Shown here one piece after another: positions 18,184 through 27,196 of a DNA stretch of 64,000 nt. Source of the stretch: Planctomycetota bacterium. GTDB lineage: Bacteria; Planctomycetota; JACOTG01. Below the pieces are notes generated by a model. That model saw only the letters and a program-made list of their open reading frames with translations, searched no databases and was not told where the DNA came from. The DNA lies in contig JACOTG010000253.1 in the NCBI GenBank assembly GCA_016178505.1, positions 1 to 64,000 of the forward strand, read 5' to 3'. Position 1 is the stretch's first letter, and every line of letters starts with the position of its first letter. The position numbers and the translations under genes are program-made.

Positions 18184-19308
18184 ATGAACCCAGCATGGCT
18201 CTCGATTTCGATGGTCCTCCTGCAGGCGCCGCCGGCCGAGATGCCCGCGACGCCTCCGCCGTCTCCTGACGAACTGATCCGCGTCGCACTCCCACAGTTG
18301 ATCAAGATGCAAGAAGAGGGCGGTCAGTGGCCGTACGAGGGCGTGTATCGCGTCCACGAAGAGATTCCCGTCGGCTACCGCGTCGGCGGCACGGCGATCG
18401 TCGCCGGAACGCTGCTCGTTGCGGCGGATCCGAACGACGCTTCGGCATCGGCTGCGATCGATCGCGGGCTCGAGTTCGTGTTGTCCCGCGCCGGGCTCGG
18501 CCATGACGACATGGTTCCGAGCACGCGCGACGCGTACGACGTTCGTGTATGGGGACACGCGTACGCGCTCGAGTTCCTCTGTCGGGTTCGCGCCGCGAAA
18601 CGCGCCGGCAAACACGCCGCCGAGGTGGATTCGTGGATTCCGAAACTCGTGAAGTCGCTCGAGACCGAAGAACTCGCGAACGGCGGCTGGAATTACGCGA
18701 CCCGTCGGGAGCCCGCGAGCTTCGTCACGGCGCCGGTCGTGCAAGCGCTCCTCGTTGCGCGTGGCAGTGGCGAAAAGACGTCGGATACGATCTTGCGGCG
18801 GGCGCGCACCGTGCTCGAAGGTGAGCGTCTCGATTCGGGCGCGTTTCTCTATTCGGGCATCCTGACGCCGCAGAAGGGCGATGCGAAGCGGCCCGACGTC
18901 CGCGCACAATTACCCGGTTCGATCGCGCGATCGCCGATTTGCGAGACGACGCTGCGTCTCCTCGGCGGCGGCTCGGTGGAATCGATACAGGCGTCCATCG
19001 ACGCGTTCCATGAGCACTGGAGCGAGATCGAGAAGCGTCGCCGCAAGAGCGGAACGCACGAGGGACCGTACGGCATCGCTCCATACTACTGCTACTACGG
19101 GCATCGCTACGCCGCACAAGCGATCGAGATGCTGCCGAAGGAGAAACGGGAGAAGGAGCGAGCGCGCTTCCTCGAGGTCGTGATGAGGACTCGCGACGAT
19201 GACGGGACGTGGAACGATCGCGTCTTTCCCCGCTCGCGAAACTTCGGCACTTCCATGATCGTGCTGGCGCTGCTCGGTGAACGCATGCCCCTACCGCCAC
19301 CGTTTTGA
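18184..19308 (+). CDS. Prenyltransferase/squalene-oxidase repeat (alpha/alpha toroid) protein
   Basis: This 374-residue protein has GGGAGAAG 7 nt before the ATG and a short hydrophobic N-terminus that may act as a signal peptide. It contains QW/PFTB-type repeats of the alpha6-alpha6 barrel family (QEEGGQWPYEG, ANGGWNYATR, DDGTWNDRVFPRS) and an AYDVRVWGHAYALEFL helix. Squalene cyclases also need a DXDD motif, which I do not see, so enzymatic cyclisation is unlikely; planctomycetes have many secreted members of unknown role. Its 3' end is duplicated: a near-identical copy of the last codons (VLALLG-x-RMPLPP) follows the stop, 52 bp away. It is convergent with the outer-membrane protein gene. 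Confidence 0.8.
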   Translation: MNPAWLSISMVLLQAPPAEMPATPPPSPDELIRVALPQLIKMQEEGGQWPYEGVYRVHEEIPVGYRVGGTAIVAGTLLVAADPNDASASAAIDRGLEFVLSRAGLGHDDMVPSTRDAYDVRVWGHAYALEFLCRVRAAKRAGKHAAEVDSWIPKLVKSLETEELANGGWNYATRREPASFVTAPVVQALLVARGSGEKTSDTILRRARTVLEGERLDSGAFLYSGILTPQKGDAKRPDVRAQLPGSIARSPICETTLRLLGGGSVESIQASIDAFHEHWSEIEKRRRKSGTHEGPYGIAPYYCYYGHRYAAQAIEMLPKEKREKERARFLEVVMRTRDDDGTWNDRVFPRSRNFGTSMIVLALLGERMPLPPPF

Positions 19309-19350
19309 AGTCGTGCTGGCGCTGCTCGGTGACCGCATGCCCCTGCCGCC
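19259..19350 (+). repeat. Duplicated 3' end of the toroid gene (two 40-bp copies, 52 bp apart)
   Basis: TCGTGCTGGCGCTGCTCGGT and the following 20 bases occur at 19259-19298 inside the gene and again at 19311-19350 after its stop, with two mismatches. The second copy, read from 19313, is VLALLGDRMPLPPGL and ends in its own TAG at 19358-19360, like the tail of a paralogous gene. The TAG abuts the end of the convergent gene. Confidence 0.85.
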
Positions 19351-19356
19351 GGGACT

Positions 19357-21174
19357 CTAGAAGCGCACCTCGGTCTGCAGGAAGACGACGACGGCTTCGT
19401 CGCGGCGCAGGTCGAACGCTCCGCCGGGATGGAACCAGCCGACGTCGAGCTCGATCTTGAAGTTCGAGATCGCGCGCGTTCCGAGGACGAGATCGATTTC
19501 GTACCCGATGTCCGGGCTCAGGCCGTTGGTGTTCCTCCGGATTCTCGAGTGATCGCGGAATCGTTCGGCCACGGTCGATTCCTGCCGGAAGAGGTGATAG
19601 ACGAGGTCGACGGACGTCTTCTTGATCGGGTGGACGCCGACGCCGCCGGTGAAGATCTCGAGATTCGTCAGTTGGGGGTCGACGATCTCGCCGTAGTAGC
19701 GAAACGTCGTGACGCCGTTCCACCGCCCGATGTTCTGCTGGAGTCCCGTCTGTTGATAGGAGCGGTTCACGCCGTCGAACGGCGTGTCGTCACCGGTTCC
19801 CACTGCGTACGAAACCGTGATCGAGGGCTCGTAGTCGGACCGGAATACGTAAGTGACTCCGGTGTCGACGGCGTAACCGAAGTTGCGCTCTCCATCGAGG
19901 CGGCCGCGAGACATCGCCGCGTCGAGCCAATGCCGCAAGCCGCGCGTGGGCTCGGCGCGAGTGCGGATCCCGAGGTTGAAGTTCTCGAGCTCCGATTCTT
20001 GGTCGCGCCGATCGACGATGAACGCCGCAACCTCGGTCTTCGGTCCGAAATGCCACGAAGCGTTGCCGATGTAGTCGGTCACGTCGCGGTCCGAGGCGGG
20101 AGCGTCGAACAAGACTTCGCCGACGGATGCTTCGAGAAGGAGCGGGCCGAACTTGCCGAAGGCTCGAAGCGCATCGAGCTGCTTCTTGTAGAGCCACTGC
20201 CGGTCGTCCTCGAAGTCCTGGCGGCCGATCTCGACGTCGAACGGCAGATCCCATGGCTCCTTGGCAAAAACGAACAGCTCCCGCATTCCCGTTCGCTCGA
20301 TGTCATCGAGGTTTCGATCCTGATCGTAGATCACGTCGTTTCGCTGCGTGCGGAAGTCGGCGAACGCAAGAACGTGATCCGAGACTTCCGCGGTGGCCTC
20401 GAGATCCAGGATCTCTCGACTGCGGCCGGTGTCGCCGTGCCTCGTTCGATCGAGGTCGAAGTTCACTTCCAAGCGCGTGTCCCAACGCCCGCGCGCGCCG
20501 AACTTGAGCGGTCCGAGGCGCAACCGCGGCGCGCGGGGCAGGCTCGAGGTTCCCGCGCGATATCCGAGCTCCCCGTGACGGCGAACGACGCGGGGTCCGT
20601 CGGGATACACGACGGGGTCGTCGGGTGGGCGCTGCAGCCACTCGACATCGATGCCGAGGAGTTTGAGCTTGCGCGGTGATTCGTCGGAAGGACCGATCCA
20701 CTCGATCGAGCCTTCGAGCTTCTCGATGCCTTGCTGGCGACCGCCGGAAACGACCTTGATTCGGCGCGCTCGGAACCGCTTTCCGTTTCGCGGCTTGCCC
20801 TCGACGCGTACCCACTCTCCAACGCGAAGGCTGCCGATCGTGATCTTCCGTTTCTTGGCGCTCTCGACGACGAGCGGCTTCGACTCGTAGGGCACGACCG
20901 TGAATCCGAGAACGTCGAGCGACGGCTTTCCCGGATCGACCGCACGAATGAATCCCCAGAGCGTGTCCGTGGTACGGGCCTTTCGGCGGACGAGGTCCCA
21001 AGACTCGAACACGCCGTCGTCGCGGAAACGTCCCGTGAGCTTGACGCGAGATCCCACGCGAAGCTCGCGAGAGCCATCGGCATCGGGCGTCTGTGCGCGA
21101 GCGGGAGATCCCATCGCGAAAAAAACGACGCCGATGAGCGCTGCCCCGCGAAGGGCTGCGCGCATCGGCGTCAT
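19357..21174 (-). CDS. AlgE-like outer-membrane beta-barrel with N-terminal DUF5666-like domains
   Basis: This 605-residue protein has a signal peptide ending near SPARAQT. Residues ~38-180 contain two OB-like DUF5666-type segments (VGSRVKLTGRF, GSLRVGEWVRVEGKP). Residues ~215-605 resemble alginate-export family barrels: LEVNFDLDRTRHGDTGRS, FDVEIGRQDFEDDRQWLYKKQLDALRAF, many alternating amphipathic strands, and a C-terminal EVRF whose terminal Phe is typical of outer-membrane barrels. AlgE-family proteins are outer-membrane channels for polyanionic polysaccharides. No Shine-Dalgarno is evident; the start is 13 bp after the stop of the preceding gene, consistent with translational coupling. 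It is the last gene of the five-gene minus-strand unit. Confidence 0.85.
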   Translation of the reverse strand: MTPMRAALRGAALIGVVFFAMGSPARAQTPDADGSRELRVGSRVKLTGRFRDDGVFESWDLVRRKARTTDTLWGFIRAVDPGKPSLDVLGFTVVPYESKPLVVESAKKRKITIGSLRVGEWVRVEGKPRNGKRFRARRIKVVSGGRQQGIEKLEGSIEWIGPSDESPRKLKLLGIDVEWLQRPPDDPVVYPDGPRVVRRHGELGYRAGTSSLPRAPRLRLGPLKFGARGRWDTRLEVNFDLDRTRHGDTGRSREILDLEATAEVSDHVLAFADFRTQRNDVIYDQDRNLDDIERTGMRELFVFAKEPWDLPFDVEIGRQDFEDDRQWLYKKQLDALRAFGKFGPLLLEASVGEVLFDAPASDRDVTDYIGNASWHFGPKTEVAAFIVDRRDQESELENFNLGIRTRAEPTRGLRHWLDAAMSRGRLDGERNFGYAVDTGVTYVFRSDYEPSITVSYAVGTGDDTPFDGVNRSYQQTGLQQNIGRWNGVTTFRYYGEIVDPQLTNLEIFTGGVGVHPIKKTSVDLVYHLFRQESTVAERFRDHSRIRRNTNGLSPDIGYEIDLVLGTRAISNFKIELDVGWFHPGGAFDLRRDEAVVVFLQTEVRF

Positions 21175-21187
21175 GGGGTCGACGATT

Positions 21188-22660
21188 TCAGTAGACTCGG
21201 AATTCGTAGAAGTCGGTGTCGAGGACGGCGCCGGTTCCCGGATCCGTGACGGTCACGAACACTCGGACCGGCACGCGAAGGAAGCGCGGACGCAGGTTGC
21301 CCGGCACGTGGGATTGAAGAGGGCCAACCGTCGTCGTCCCCGGGCCCGCCGGAAGGGATCGCGAGGTCTGCGGCACGAGCGTCCGAACGATCGAATTGTT
21401 GAACGCCTTGCCGACGACGGTGTAGTTCACCGTCCGAGCCGAACCCGTGTTGTTCCGGAGGTTGATCGAGTAGTGGATGAAACCACCGACCGTCGTGCCG
21501 ACGTCGGCTGGGACGATGTCGCACGTGACGTTCGACGTCTGGAGCGCGAAGTCCTGCGTGCGATCCCCGGTGATCGAGAGGTTCTCGAGGAAGACGTGCT
21601 TGAAGCCCGAGGGGCTCAGCACATCGACATAGAGGTCGTCCGATCCGCTGGGAACGATCGTCGAATAGACGCCGGTCGCGTCGGTGACGTCGCCTTGGAT
21701 CGGCACTCCCGCGTCGTTCGAAGAGTAAGCGTCGAGGTTGATCCGCGACACCGGCGATCCCGCCGCCGTCACCGTGCCGGTGACGTTGAATCCCGCGACG
21801 ACGTTGATCGTGCCGATGTTGGCATCCGAGACCACGTCTACTTTGAGGACGCGCGCGGGTACGAGCCGCGACCCAACCGTGGGCTGAGTGTCGATGTCGA
21901 ACGAGCCCTGCGGAAGAATGATGCTGAAGTTGCCGAGCCCGTCCGTGTTGTCTCCGACGAGGCGAATCGACGCGCCCGTGAACGTGTCCCGGGCGTCCAT
22001 GTCTGCGCCCACGACGCTCGCGTTGCCCGGTCCTGCCACCCGACCGGTGATCTGGAACCCGTTGTCGAGGTTGACGATGCCGAACGACGTGTCGCCCGAA
22101 ATCGTGATGCCCGGCAGCACTCGTCCGACGAGAAACGTGGACTGCGGCGGGTCGATCGCAATGTCGTACGTTCCCGGCGGGACGATCACGTCCACGAAGC
22201 CCGAGAGATCCGAGTTGTCGCCGGGCGTGTACCGCTTCACGCCGTCAGACGTGCGAATCGCGTCGATGTCGACGGCGTCGACGGGAAACCCGCCCGAGTC
22301 GTGAATGGTTCCCGACAGAACGAATCCGTGTTGGACGATCAGCGTGCCCATGTTGAGGTCGCCGGGGACCACGACGGCCTTGATCTCGAGTCCCGCGAGG
22401 CGATCCGCGAATTGCGGGATGACGTGCACGTCGATCGTGCCGGTCGGCACCGTGAACGCGAAGTTCCCGCTCACGTCCGTGTGGTCCAGCGTCGTCGCGA
22501 TCTGCGTTCCGGTGGCACTGTCGAACACGTTGACGTTTGCGTCGAAGACTGGATTGACTCCGTCCGTCACATGGCCGGACAGTATCGCCGCCTGTGCCGT
22601 CGTGAAGAACGACGCGGCGCCGAGGAGGGTCATTCCAAAGGTGAATAACGAAGGCTTCAT
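21188..22660 (-). CDS. Secreted CarboxypepD_reg repeat protein, paralog of 25655-26860
   Basis: This 490-residue protein has an excellent Shine-Dalgarno (AAGGAG, 7 nt) and a signal peptide ending near TTAQAA. Residues ~25-370 are four repeats of about 90 residues, each an Ig-like carboxypeptidase-regulatory domain: GHVTDG-x-NPVFDANVNVFD, HTDVSGNFAFTVPTGT, then a linking strand with V-x-GDLNMGT. The C-terminal ~120 residues (VGGFIHYSINLRNNTG ... VLDTDFYEF) match the end of the 25655-26860 protein. Such Ig-like modules occur in surface and stalk proteins; the four repeats could form a rod. It lies between the ABC exporter and the outer-membrane barrel genes, suggesting it uses or decorates that envelope machinery (inference). 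Confidence 0.87.
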   Translation of the reverse strand: MKPSLFTFGMTLLGAASFFTTAQAAILSGHVTDGVNPVFDANVNVFDSATGTQIATTLDHTDVSGNFAFTVPTGTIDVHVIPQFADRLAGLEIKAVVVPGDLNMGTLIVQHGFVLSGTIHDSGGFPVDAVDIDAIRTSDGVKRYTPGDNSDLSGFVDVIVPPGTYDIAIDPPQSTFLVGRVLPGITISGDTSFGIVNLDNGFQITGRVAGPGNASVVGADMDARDTFTGASIRLVGDNTDGLGNFSIILPQGSFDIDTQPTVGSRLVPARVLKVDVVSDANIGTINVVAGFNVTGTVTAAGSPVSRINLDAYSSNDAGVPIQGDVTDATGVYSTIVPSGSDDLYVDVLSPSGFKHVFLENLSITGDRTQDFALQTSNVTCDIVPADVGTTVGGFIHYSINLRNNTGSARTVNYTVVGKAFNNSIVRTLVPQTSRSLPAGPGTTTVGPLQSHVPGNLRPRFLRVPVRVFVTVTDPGTGAVLDTDFYEFRVY

Positions 22661-22740
22661 GTTGAATCTCCTTGCTCTCTTCTTCGCTCTCTTACCGGCC
22701 CAAGCGTCGCGCCGGTTCCCACTGACGTGATTTTGCTATC

Positions 22741-24543
22741 TCAAATCGGATGACTGTGTGCACCGGAGTCGTCGAGGACCATCTCCTGTTCCTCGGGTTC
22801 GGGCTGATCGTAGAGGCGAGTGTAAACACCCGCGCGGGCGATCAACTCCTCGTGCGTGCCGGATTCCACGAGCCTTCCGTGATCGAGCACGAGGATGAGG
22901 TCCGCATCTCGCGCCGTGCGAGCGCGGTGAGTCGCCACGAGAATCGTGTGAGTTGGCCGGAGACGTGCGAGCGCATCGTGGATCGCGGCTTCGCTCTCCG
23001 GGTCCACTTCGGACATCGGCTCGTCGAGCAGCAGGATCGGCGGAACCTTGATGAGCGCTCGAGCGAGCGCGATTCGCTGGCGATGACCGCCGGCGAGCAT
23101 GCGCCCGCGTTCGCCGACTCTTGCGAGGAGGCCGTTGGGGTCCTCCTTGACGAAGTCGAGGCAATCGGCGGCATCGAGAGCCACTTCCATCTGCTCGTCT
23201 TTCGCGTCTCGCTTCCCCGTCCAGAGGTTCTTTCGAATGGAGCCTGAGAAGAGGAACGCATCTTGGGGCACGTAGCCGATTCTCTTTCGAAGCGATCGCA
23301 GCGTGACCTGGGAGACGTCCTGGCCATCGATGAGCAGTTCGCCCTGCGACGGGCGCTCGAATCCCAGCAACAGGTGGAGGAGAGTCGTCTTCCCTGCGCC
23401 GTTCGATCCGACGATCGCGACGAGCTGGCCGCGCTCCGCAGTGAACGAGACGCTTTCGATCGCGGGCTTGCCCTTTCCATACGCAGCAGTGACGTTTCTG
23501 AACTCGATCCGGCCCTCTGACACGACCAACTTCTCGGCGGCCTCTCGTTCCACCTCTGGACGAACGTGAAGCAACCGCAGGATCCGCTGGATTTGCACGC
23601 GCGACGTCTGAACGACCTCGTTCAAGTGCACGAGGCGACGGATGGATGGATAGAGCCGATGGAGCAACGTGTAGAAGGCGACGAACTCACCCTTCGTGAG
23701 TGCTCCGGCTAGTACCTCGGTCGTTCCCACGGCCAACACGAGGCCGCCCGACAGGAGCACGACCGTCGAGCCGATGCCGTCGAGCCGGCCACCGAGAAAC
23801 GCTTGCGCGAGTGAACGCTCGCGCAGTTTCTCGGTGCGCTCGGCGAACCTCTCGGCGTGGTGTTTCTCGCGGCCGAACGCCTTCACGACGTGCATTCCCG
23901 CGATTTGCTCTTGGATCTCGCCCGACAGCTTCGCGCGCTGCGTTCGGACCTGGCCGCTCAGCTTTCGCAATTGCGGATTGAATCGCCGAAAGGTCCACAA
24001 GTAGAGCGGCACGAGCGCGATGGCGACCAGCGCGAGGTGCCAGTTGATCAGCACGAGCGCGGTCATGCAGACGATCACTCGCGTGCCCTCGGCAAACAGT
24101 GCGGCGATGCCGTTCGTGACCCATCGCCGCACCGCGCTGATGTCGCTGATGAACCGCAGCATCACGGACCCGATCTGGCGCTTCCGGAAGAAATCGAGCG
24201 GCAAGATCTGGAGATGGCGGAAGAGCTTCAAGCGAAGGTCGTAGATCACGCGTTGACCTGCGGTCTCCGCGAATCGCCGCTCCGCGTACACCGCGAAGCC
24301 GCGGAGGAACGCGAAGAACGCGAGCGCTGCGATCACCCACGTGAAGAGGTCCGAGATCTTGAAATCGAGCCACAGCAGATGGACCAGTTTGTGGTGATGG
24401 ATGATGTTGTCGATGATGACCTTGAACAGCCACGAAACGGCAACGTCGGAAAGAGTCACGAACAGCGCGCACGTGGTCGCGAAGACGAGTAGCTTCCGGT
24501 AGGGCCGCAGAAGCGGCCACATGAATTGAAACGACTCTTTCAA
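22741..24543 (-). CDS. MsbA-like ABC exporter (fused permease-ATPase)
   Basis: This 600-residue half-transporter has a membrane domain with six helices (residues ~15-310) and a nucleotide-binding domain (~345-575). Visible motifs are Walker A GSNGAGKTT, Q-loop YVPQDAFLF, a variant signature LAGGHRQR instead of LSGGQ, Walker B ILLLDEPMSEVD and the switch His in ATHRART. The family flips lipids or exports peptides and lipid-linked sugars as dimers. The track start is a TTG at 24543; an ATG eight codons later (24522) is a plausible alternative, and neither has a strong Shine-Dalgarno. The gene begins 21 bp after the DUF1611-like gene and is followed by the secreted repeat protein gene, so it may export or modify a component for that unit (inference). 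Confidence 0.92.
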   Translation of the reverse strand: MKESFQFMWPLLRPYRKLLVFATTCALFVTLSDVAVSWLFKVIIDNIIHHHKLVHLLWLDFKISDLFTWVIAALAFFAFLRGFAVYAERRFAETAGQRVIYDLRLKLFRHLQILPLDFFRKRQIGSVMLRFISDISAVRRWVTNGIAALFAEGTRVIVCMTALVLINWHLALVAIALVPLYLWTFRRFNPQLRKLSGQVRTQRAKLSGEIQEQIAGMHVVKAFGREKHHAERFAERTEKLRERSLAQAFLGGRLDGIGSTVVLLSGGLVLAVGTTEVLAGALTKGEFVAFYTLLHRLYPSIRRLVHLNEVVQTSRVQIQRILRLLHVRPEVEREAAEKLVVSEGRIEFRNVTAAYGKGKPAIESVSFTAERGQLVAIVGSNGAGKTTLLHLLLGFERPSQGELLIDGQDVSQVTLRSLRKRIGYVPQDAFLFSGSIRKNLWTGKRDAKDEQMEVALDAADCLDFVKEDPNGLLARVGERGRMLAGGHRQRIALARALIKVPPILLLDEPMSEVDPESEAAIHDALARLRPTHTILVATHRARTARDADLILVLDHGRLVESGTHEELIARAGVYTRLYDQPEPEEQEMVLDDSGAHSHPI

Positions 24544-24564
24544 CGTTGACGTCTTTCGTTCCTG

Positions 24565-25635
24565 CTACCGCGTCGGTCGAGCCAGCACCGCGGGCTCGTC
24601 CTCCTTGACCCCGATGCCGAGCGCCGTCAGCAGGCCGCCCGTGCACAACATCTCCGAGTTCAGGCACGGCAGATTCGTCGCCGAAACGACCTCCTGCATG
24701 CCGAGTTTGCTGCACGTTACGAGTCCACCGATGGCCGCGACTCGGAATCCGAGGCTCTTCAGGATTCGCGTTCCACTTTCCGCAGCCAGCGCATCGGCGC
24801 CCGTGAACAAGACGTGGTCGACGCTCGTCTTGAATGCGGCGTCTCGAAGGAGCATTGCGGTCTCTCGCTCGAAGATGCCGTCGGCGATTTCGAACAAGAC
24901 GTAATCGGGCTCGTGCTCGAGGAGGTGCGAGTAGAGCGTTCGGTGCACGTCGAGCAACTCGTCGAGCGAAATCATGTAAGTCGACGGGTGGCCGCAGTCC
25001 GAGAAGTCGCGAATGTCGAGCGCACCGGCATCATGCATCAACCACGTGTCCTTGCTGCAGGCCGTGCCGGTGATCTTGGCTGCGCAAACGCGATAGCCGG
25101 CATTCGTCAGGCCGCGCACTGCGTTGGCGACGGTCGTCGTCTTGCCCGAGTTCATCGACGCTCCAACGACGACGATCGTCTTCGGTTTCTTCGCGGTCGT
25201 GATCGGACGGGGCTGAATGCGGTGATCGCGGATGTTCAGCCGTTTTCCTGCGGCGTCGCACACGTATCCGATCATCTGAACCTTCGTCGGCTCCTCCTGG
25301 AGCAGCTCGTTCTTCGACGCGACGTGCCCGCACACGCCACCGATGCTGACGACGTCGTAGATCTCCGGATTGGACGCCGGGACGTACGCTTCGTATTGGT
25401 CGGTTGCGTACCGATTGCCGAATACGCCGACCAAGACGTCACCGATGAATATCGACGTGCGTCGGCTCTCACGGTTCTCGACGGCAGTGTGCTTGCCAAT
25501 CGAGAGGATCTTGCCGACGACCAGCTCCCCGACCTGAGGCGTGTCGTTGGAGTTGCGAACCGAGTGCATCTCGCTCTTCGCCACACCGTGAGTGACGAAC
25601 CCGTACTTCGCGCCCTTTAGCTCGGAAACGGCCAT
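24565..25635 (-). CDS. DUF1611-type P-loop NTPase (DgcN-like)
   Basis: This 356-residue cytoplasmic protein has an N-terminal beta-rich domain (~1-135; GKHTAVENRESRRTSIFIGD) and a C-terminal P-loop domain whose Walker A reads GASMNSGKTTT, the diagnostic variant of the DUF1611 family. Conserved ITGTACSKDTWLMHDAGA and VLFEIADGIFERET segments follow. DgcN, a DUF1611 member, is described as a D-glutamate N-acetyltransferase, so an amino-acid or peptide modification is possible but not shown. AAAGGA precedes the ATG by 7 to 8 nt. It is the second gene of the five-gene unit: 19 bp after the secreted protein gene and 21 bp before the exporter gene. Pairing a DUF1611 enzyme with surface repeat proteins is unusual. 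Confidence 0.85.
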   Translation of the reverse strand: MAVSELKGAKYGFVTHGVAKSEMHSVRNSNDTPQVGELVVGKILSIGKHTAVENRESRRTSIFIGDVLVGVFGNRYATDQYEAYVPASNPEIYDVVSIGGVCGHVASKNELLQEEPTKVQMIGYVCDAAGKRLNIRDHRIQPRPITTAKKPKTIVVVGASMNSGKTTTVANAVRGLTNAGYRVCAAKITGTACSKDTWLMHDAGALDIRDFSDCGHPSTYMISLDELLDVHRTLYSHLLEHEPDYVLFEIADGIFERETAMLLRDAAFKTSVDHVLFTGADALAAESGTRILKSLGFRVAAIGGLVTCSKLGMQEVVSATNLPCLNSEMLCTGGLLTALGIGVKEDEPAVLARPTR

Positions 25636-25654
25636 GGCAATGTCCTTTCTCTTG

Positions 25655-26860
25655 TCAGCGAATCGTGAACTGAGTCACGTCGGAGTCGAGTAGTAGACTC
25701 GAGGTTGCGTCGTTGACGACGATCCGGAGATTCAATGGACGACCGATGAATCGTTGCGGCGTGCTGCCCGGGATTCTCAGGCCCAGGGGGGTCGTGACGG
25801 GACCGAAGTTCGCAACGAGCCTTCCTTGTCTCGGCCCGACCACGTTGCCTTGCACTCCGCTCACCGGTTCCTCGACGAAGATTCGCGCGGTGACGCGCTG
25901 CACGGACGGCGTGGTGTTTCGAACCCGCACGCTGTAAGCAAAGGTGGTCCCAACGCGAGCCAATCGACCGGAGCGGGAGATGCCTACCGCGACGGGCGTG
26001 GCTTGGAGTGCGATGTTCAACATCCCATCTCCGACGACGTGAACCCCGGTCGTTCTCGAGTGCGCGAGACCGAGACCGATCGGAGGCTCCGCATCGACCG
26101 AGATCGTTCCTGCCGGCACGAGGATGGAGTAGTTGCCGTTCACGTCGGTATTGTCGCCGACGGTCGCGATCAGAGCACCGTTCGTTTCGTCGTAGGCGTT
26201 GAGGTCGATCGCGGAAGCGCTGGCCCCGCCGGATCCGGTGACTCGCCCCGAGAGGAGGAACCCCTGGGCGCATGGGATCGTTCCCACGTTCGTGTCACCG
26301 GCGATGACGACGCCGACGAGCACGCGCGCGACCGCGCGAGTCGTCTTGGCGGGTAGAACGAGGATGTCCCGAGTGCCGGCCGGCGCGAGGAACGAGAAGT
26401 TGCCGTTGACGTCCGTGTGATCCGCGTGAGTCGGCACGCGATCGCCGGTGAACGAATCCTCGACGTCTTGATCGACGTCGAAGATCGGATTGCCCAGGTA
26501 ATCGACGACGTGTCCTGTGACCAAGTACCCGGTCTCGAGCGTGATGTCACCGAGGTTGGTGTTGCCGGGGACGGCCACGTTGAAGATCTTCTTGTCGGCA
26601 AGTCGCAACGCTGGCGGTGGAATGAACGCGATGTTGTAGGTGCCGTTCGGCACCGCGAAGCTGAAGACACCCTGTGCGTTCGTGTGATCGGCGATCGTCG
26701 CGATGGGAAGACCGGTCGCCGAATCGTCGAGGTCGAGGTCCACGTTCACCGCGGGCACACCGCCCGGGCCGACAACGCGCCCCGTCAGAGTCGCTGCCTG
26801 GGAGATCGCCGAAGCGGAAGCGAACAGGATCGCCGTGCACAGGAATCTCGATCGGTTCAT
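25655..26860 (-). CDS. Secreted CarboxypepD_reg repeat protein, first gene of the five-gene unit
   Basis: The track ORF begins at 26914, but the ATG at 26860 has AAAGGA about 11 nt upstream and starts a signal peptide (MNRSRFLCTAILFASASAIS, cleavage near SQAA), giving 401 residues. Three CarboxypepD_reg-like repeats follow (GRVVGPGGVPAVNVDLDLDD; HTDVNGNFSFLAPAGT; NTDVNGNYSILVPAGT), then a ~120-residue C-terminal domain (FAYSVRVRNTTPSV ... LLDSDVTQF) shared with the 21188-22660 protein. A paralogous pair of rod-like secreted proteins separated by an NTPase and an exporter is conspicuous. Extracellular or envelope location is inferred from the signal peptide. Confidence 0.87.
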   Translation of the reverse strand: MNRSRFLCTAILFASASAISQAATLTGRVVGPGGVPAVNVDLDLDDSATGLPIATIADHTNAQGVFSFAVPNGTYNIAFIPPPALRLADKKIFNVAVPGNTNLGDITLETGYLVTGHVVDYLGNPIFDVDQDVEDSFTGDRVPTHADHTDVNGNFSFLAPAGTRDILVLPAKTTRAVARVLVGVVIAGDTNVGTIPCAQGFLLSGRVTGSGGASASAIDLNAYDETNGALIATVGDNTDVNGNYSILVPAGTISVDAEPPIGLGLAHSRTTGVHVVGDGMLNIALQATPVAVGISRSGRLARVGTTFAYSVRVRNTTPSVQRVTARIFVEEPVSGVQGNVVGPRQGRLVANFGPVTTPLGLRIPGSTPQRFIGRPLNLRIVVNDATSSLLLDSDVTQFTIR

Positions 26861-27196
26861 CGTGGAAGAGTCCTTTCTGCGCCCCAAGTCTCCGGCGCCG
26901 CCCGCCGTACACAAGGGGCGTGCCGTCCTCCATCAATATTGCAAGCCGCTGAAAGGACTAAGCTTGACCCACATTGGCTACCTCTTGCGTCCCGGCCGAA
27001 CTTGGGACTTCTTCGAATGCCCCATGTCGATTCCAGTTCGTGGAAGGACCGATTCGGGACACACTTCCCCGGCTCGCCGCGAGGAACGATCTAGTAGTGG
27101 AGTTCAAAGCTAATGGGCGGTCCGACGAGAAGCAAGGGTGCTGGCGATTCGGCACGGTTCCGGTGTGTCCGAATCGGACGCCGATCGCGCAGGCGG
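26861..27196. other. Upstream region of the five-gene unit
   Basis: About 340 bases lie between the sugar-binding lipoprotein gene and the first gene of the five-gene unit, all on the minus strand. The region contains CAATATTG near 26937 and a short palindrome GTCCGAATCGGAC near 27168, neither decisive. I see no gene, promoter or terminator that I would defend. Confidence 0.4.
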
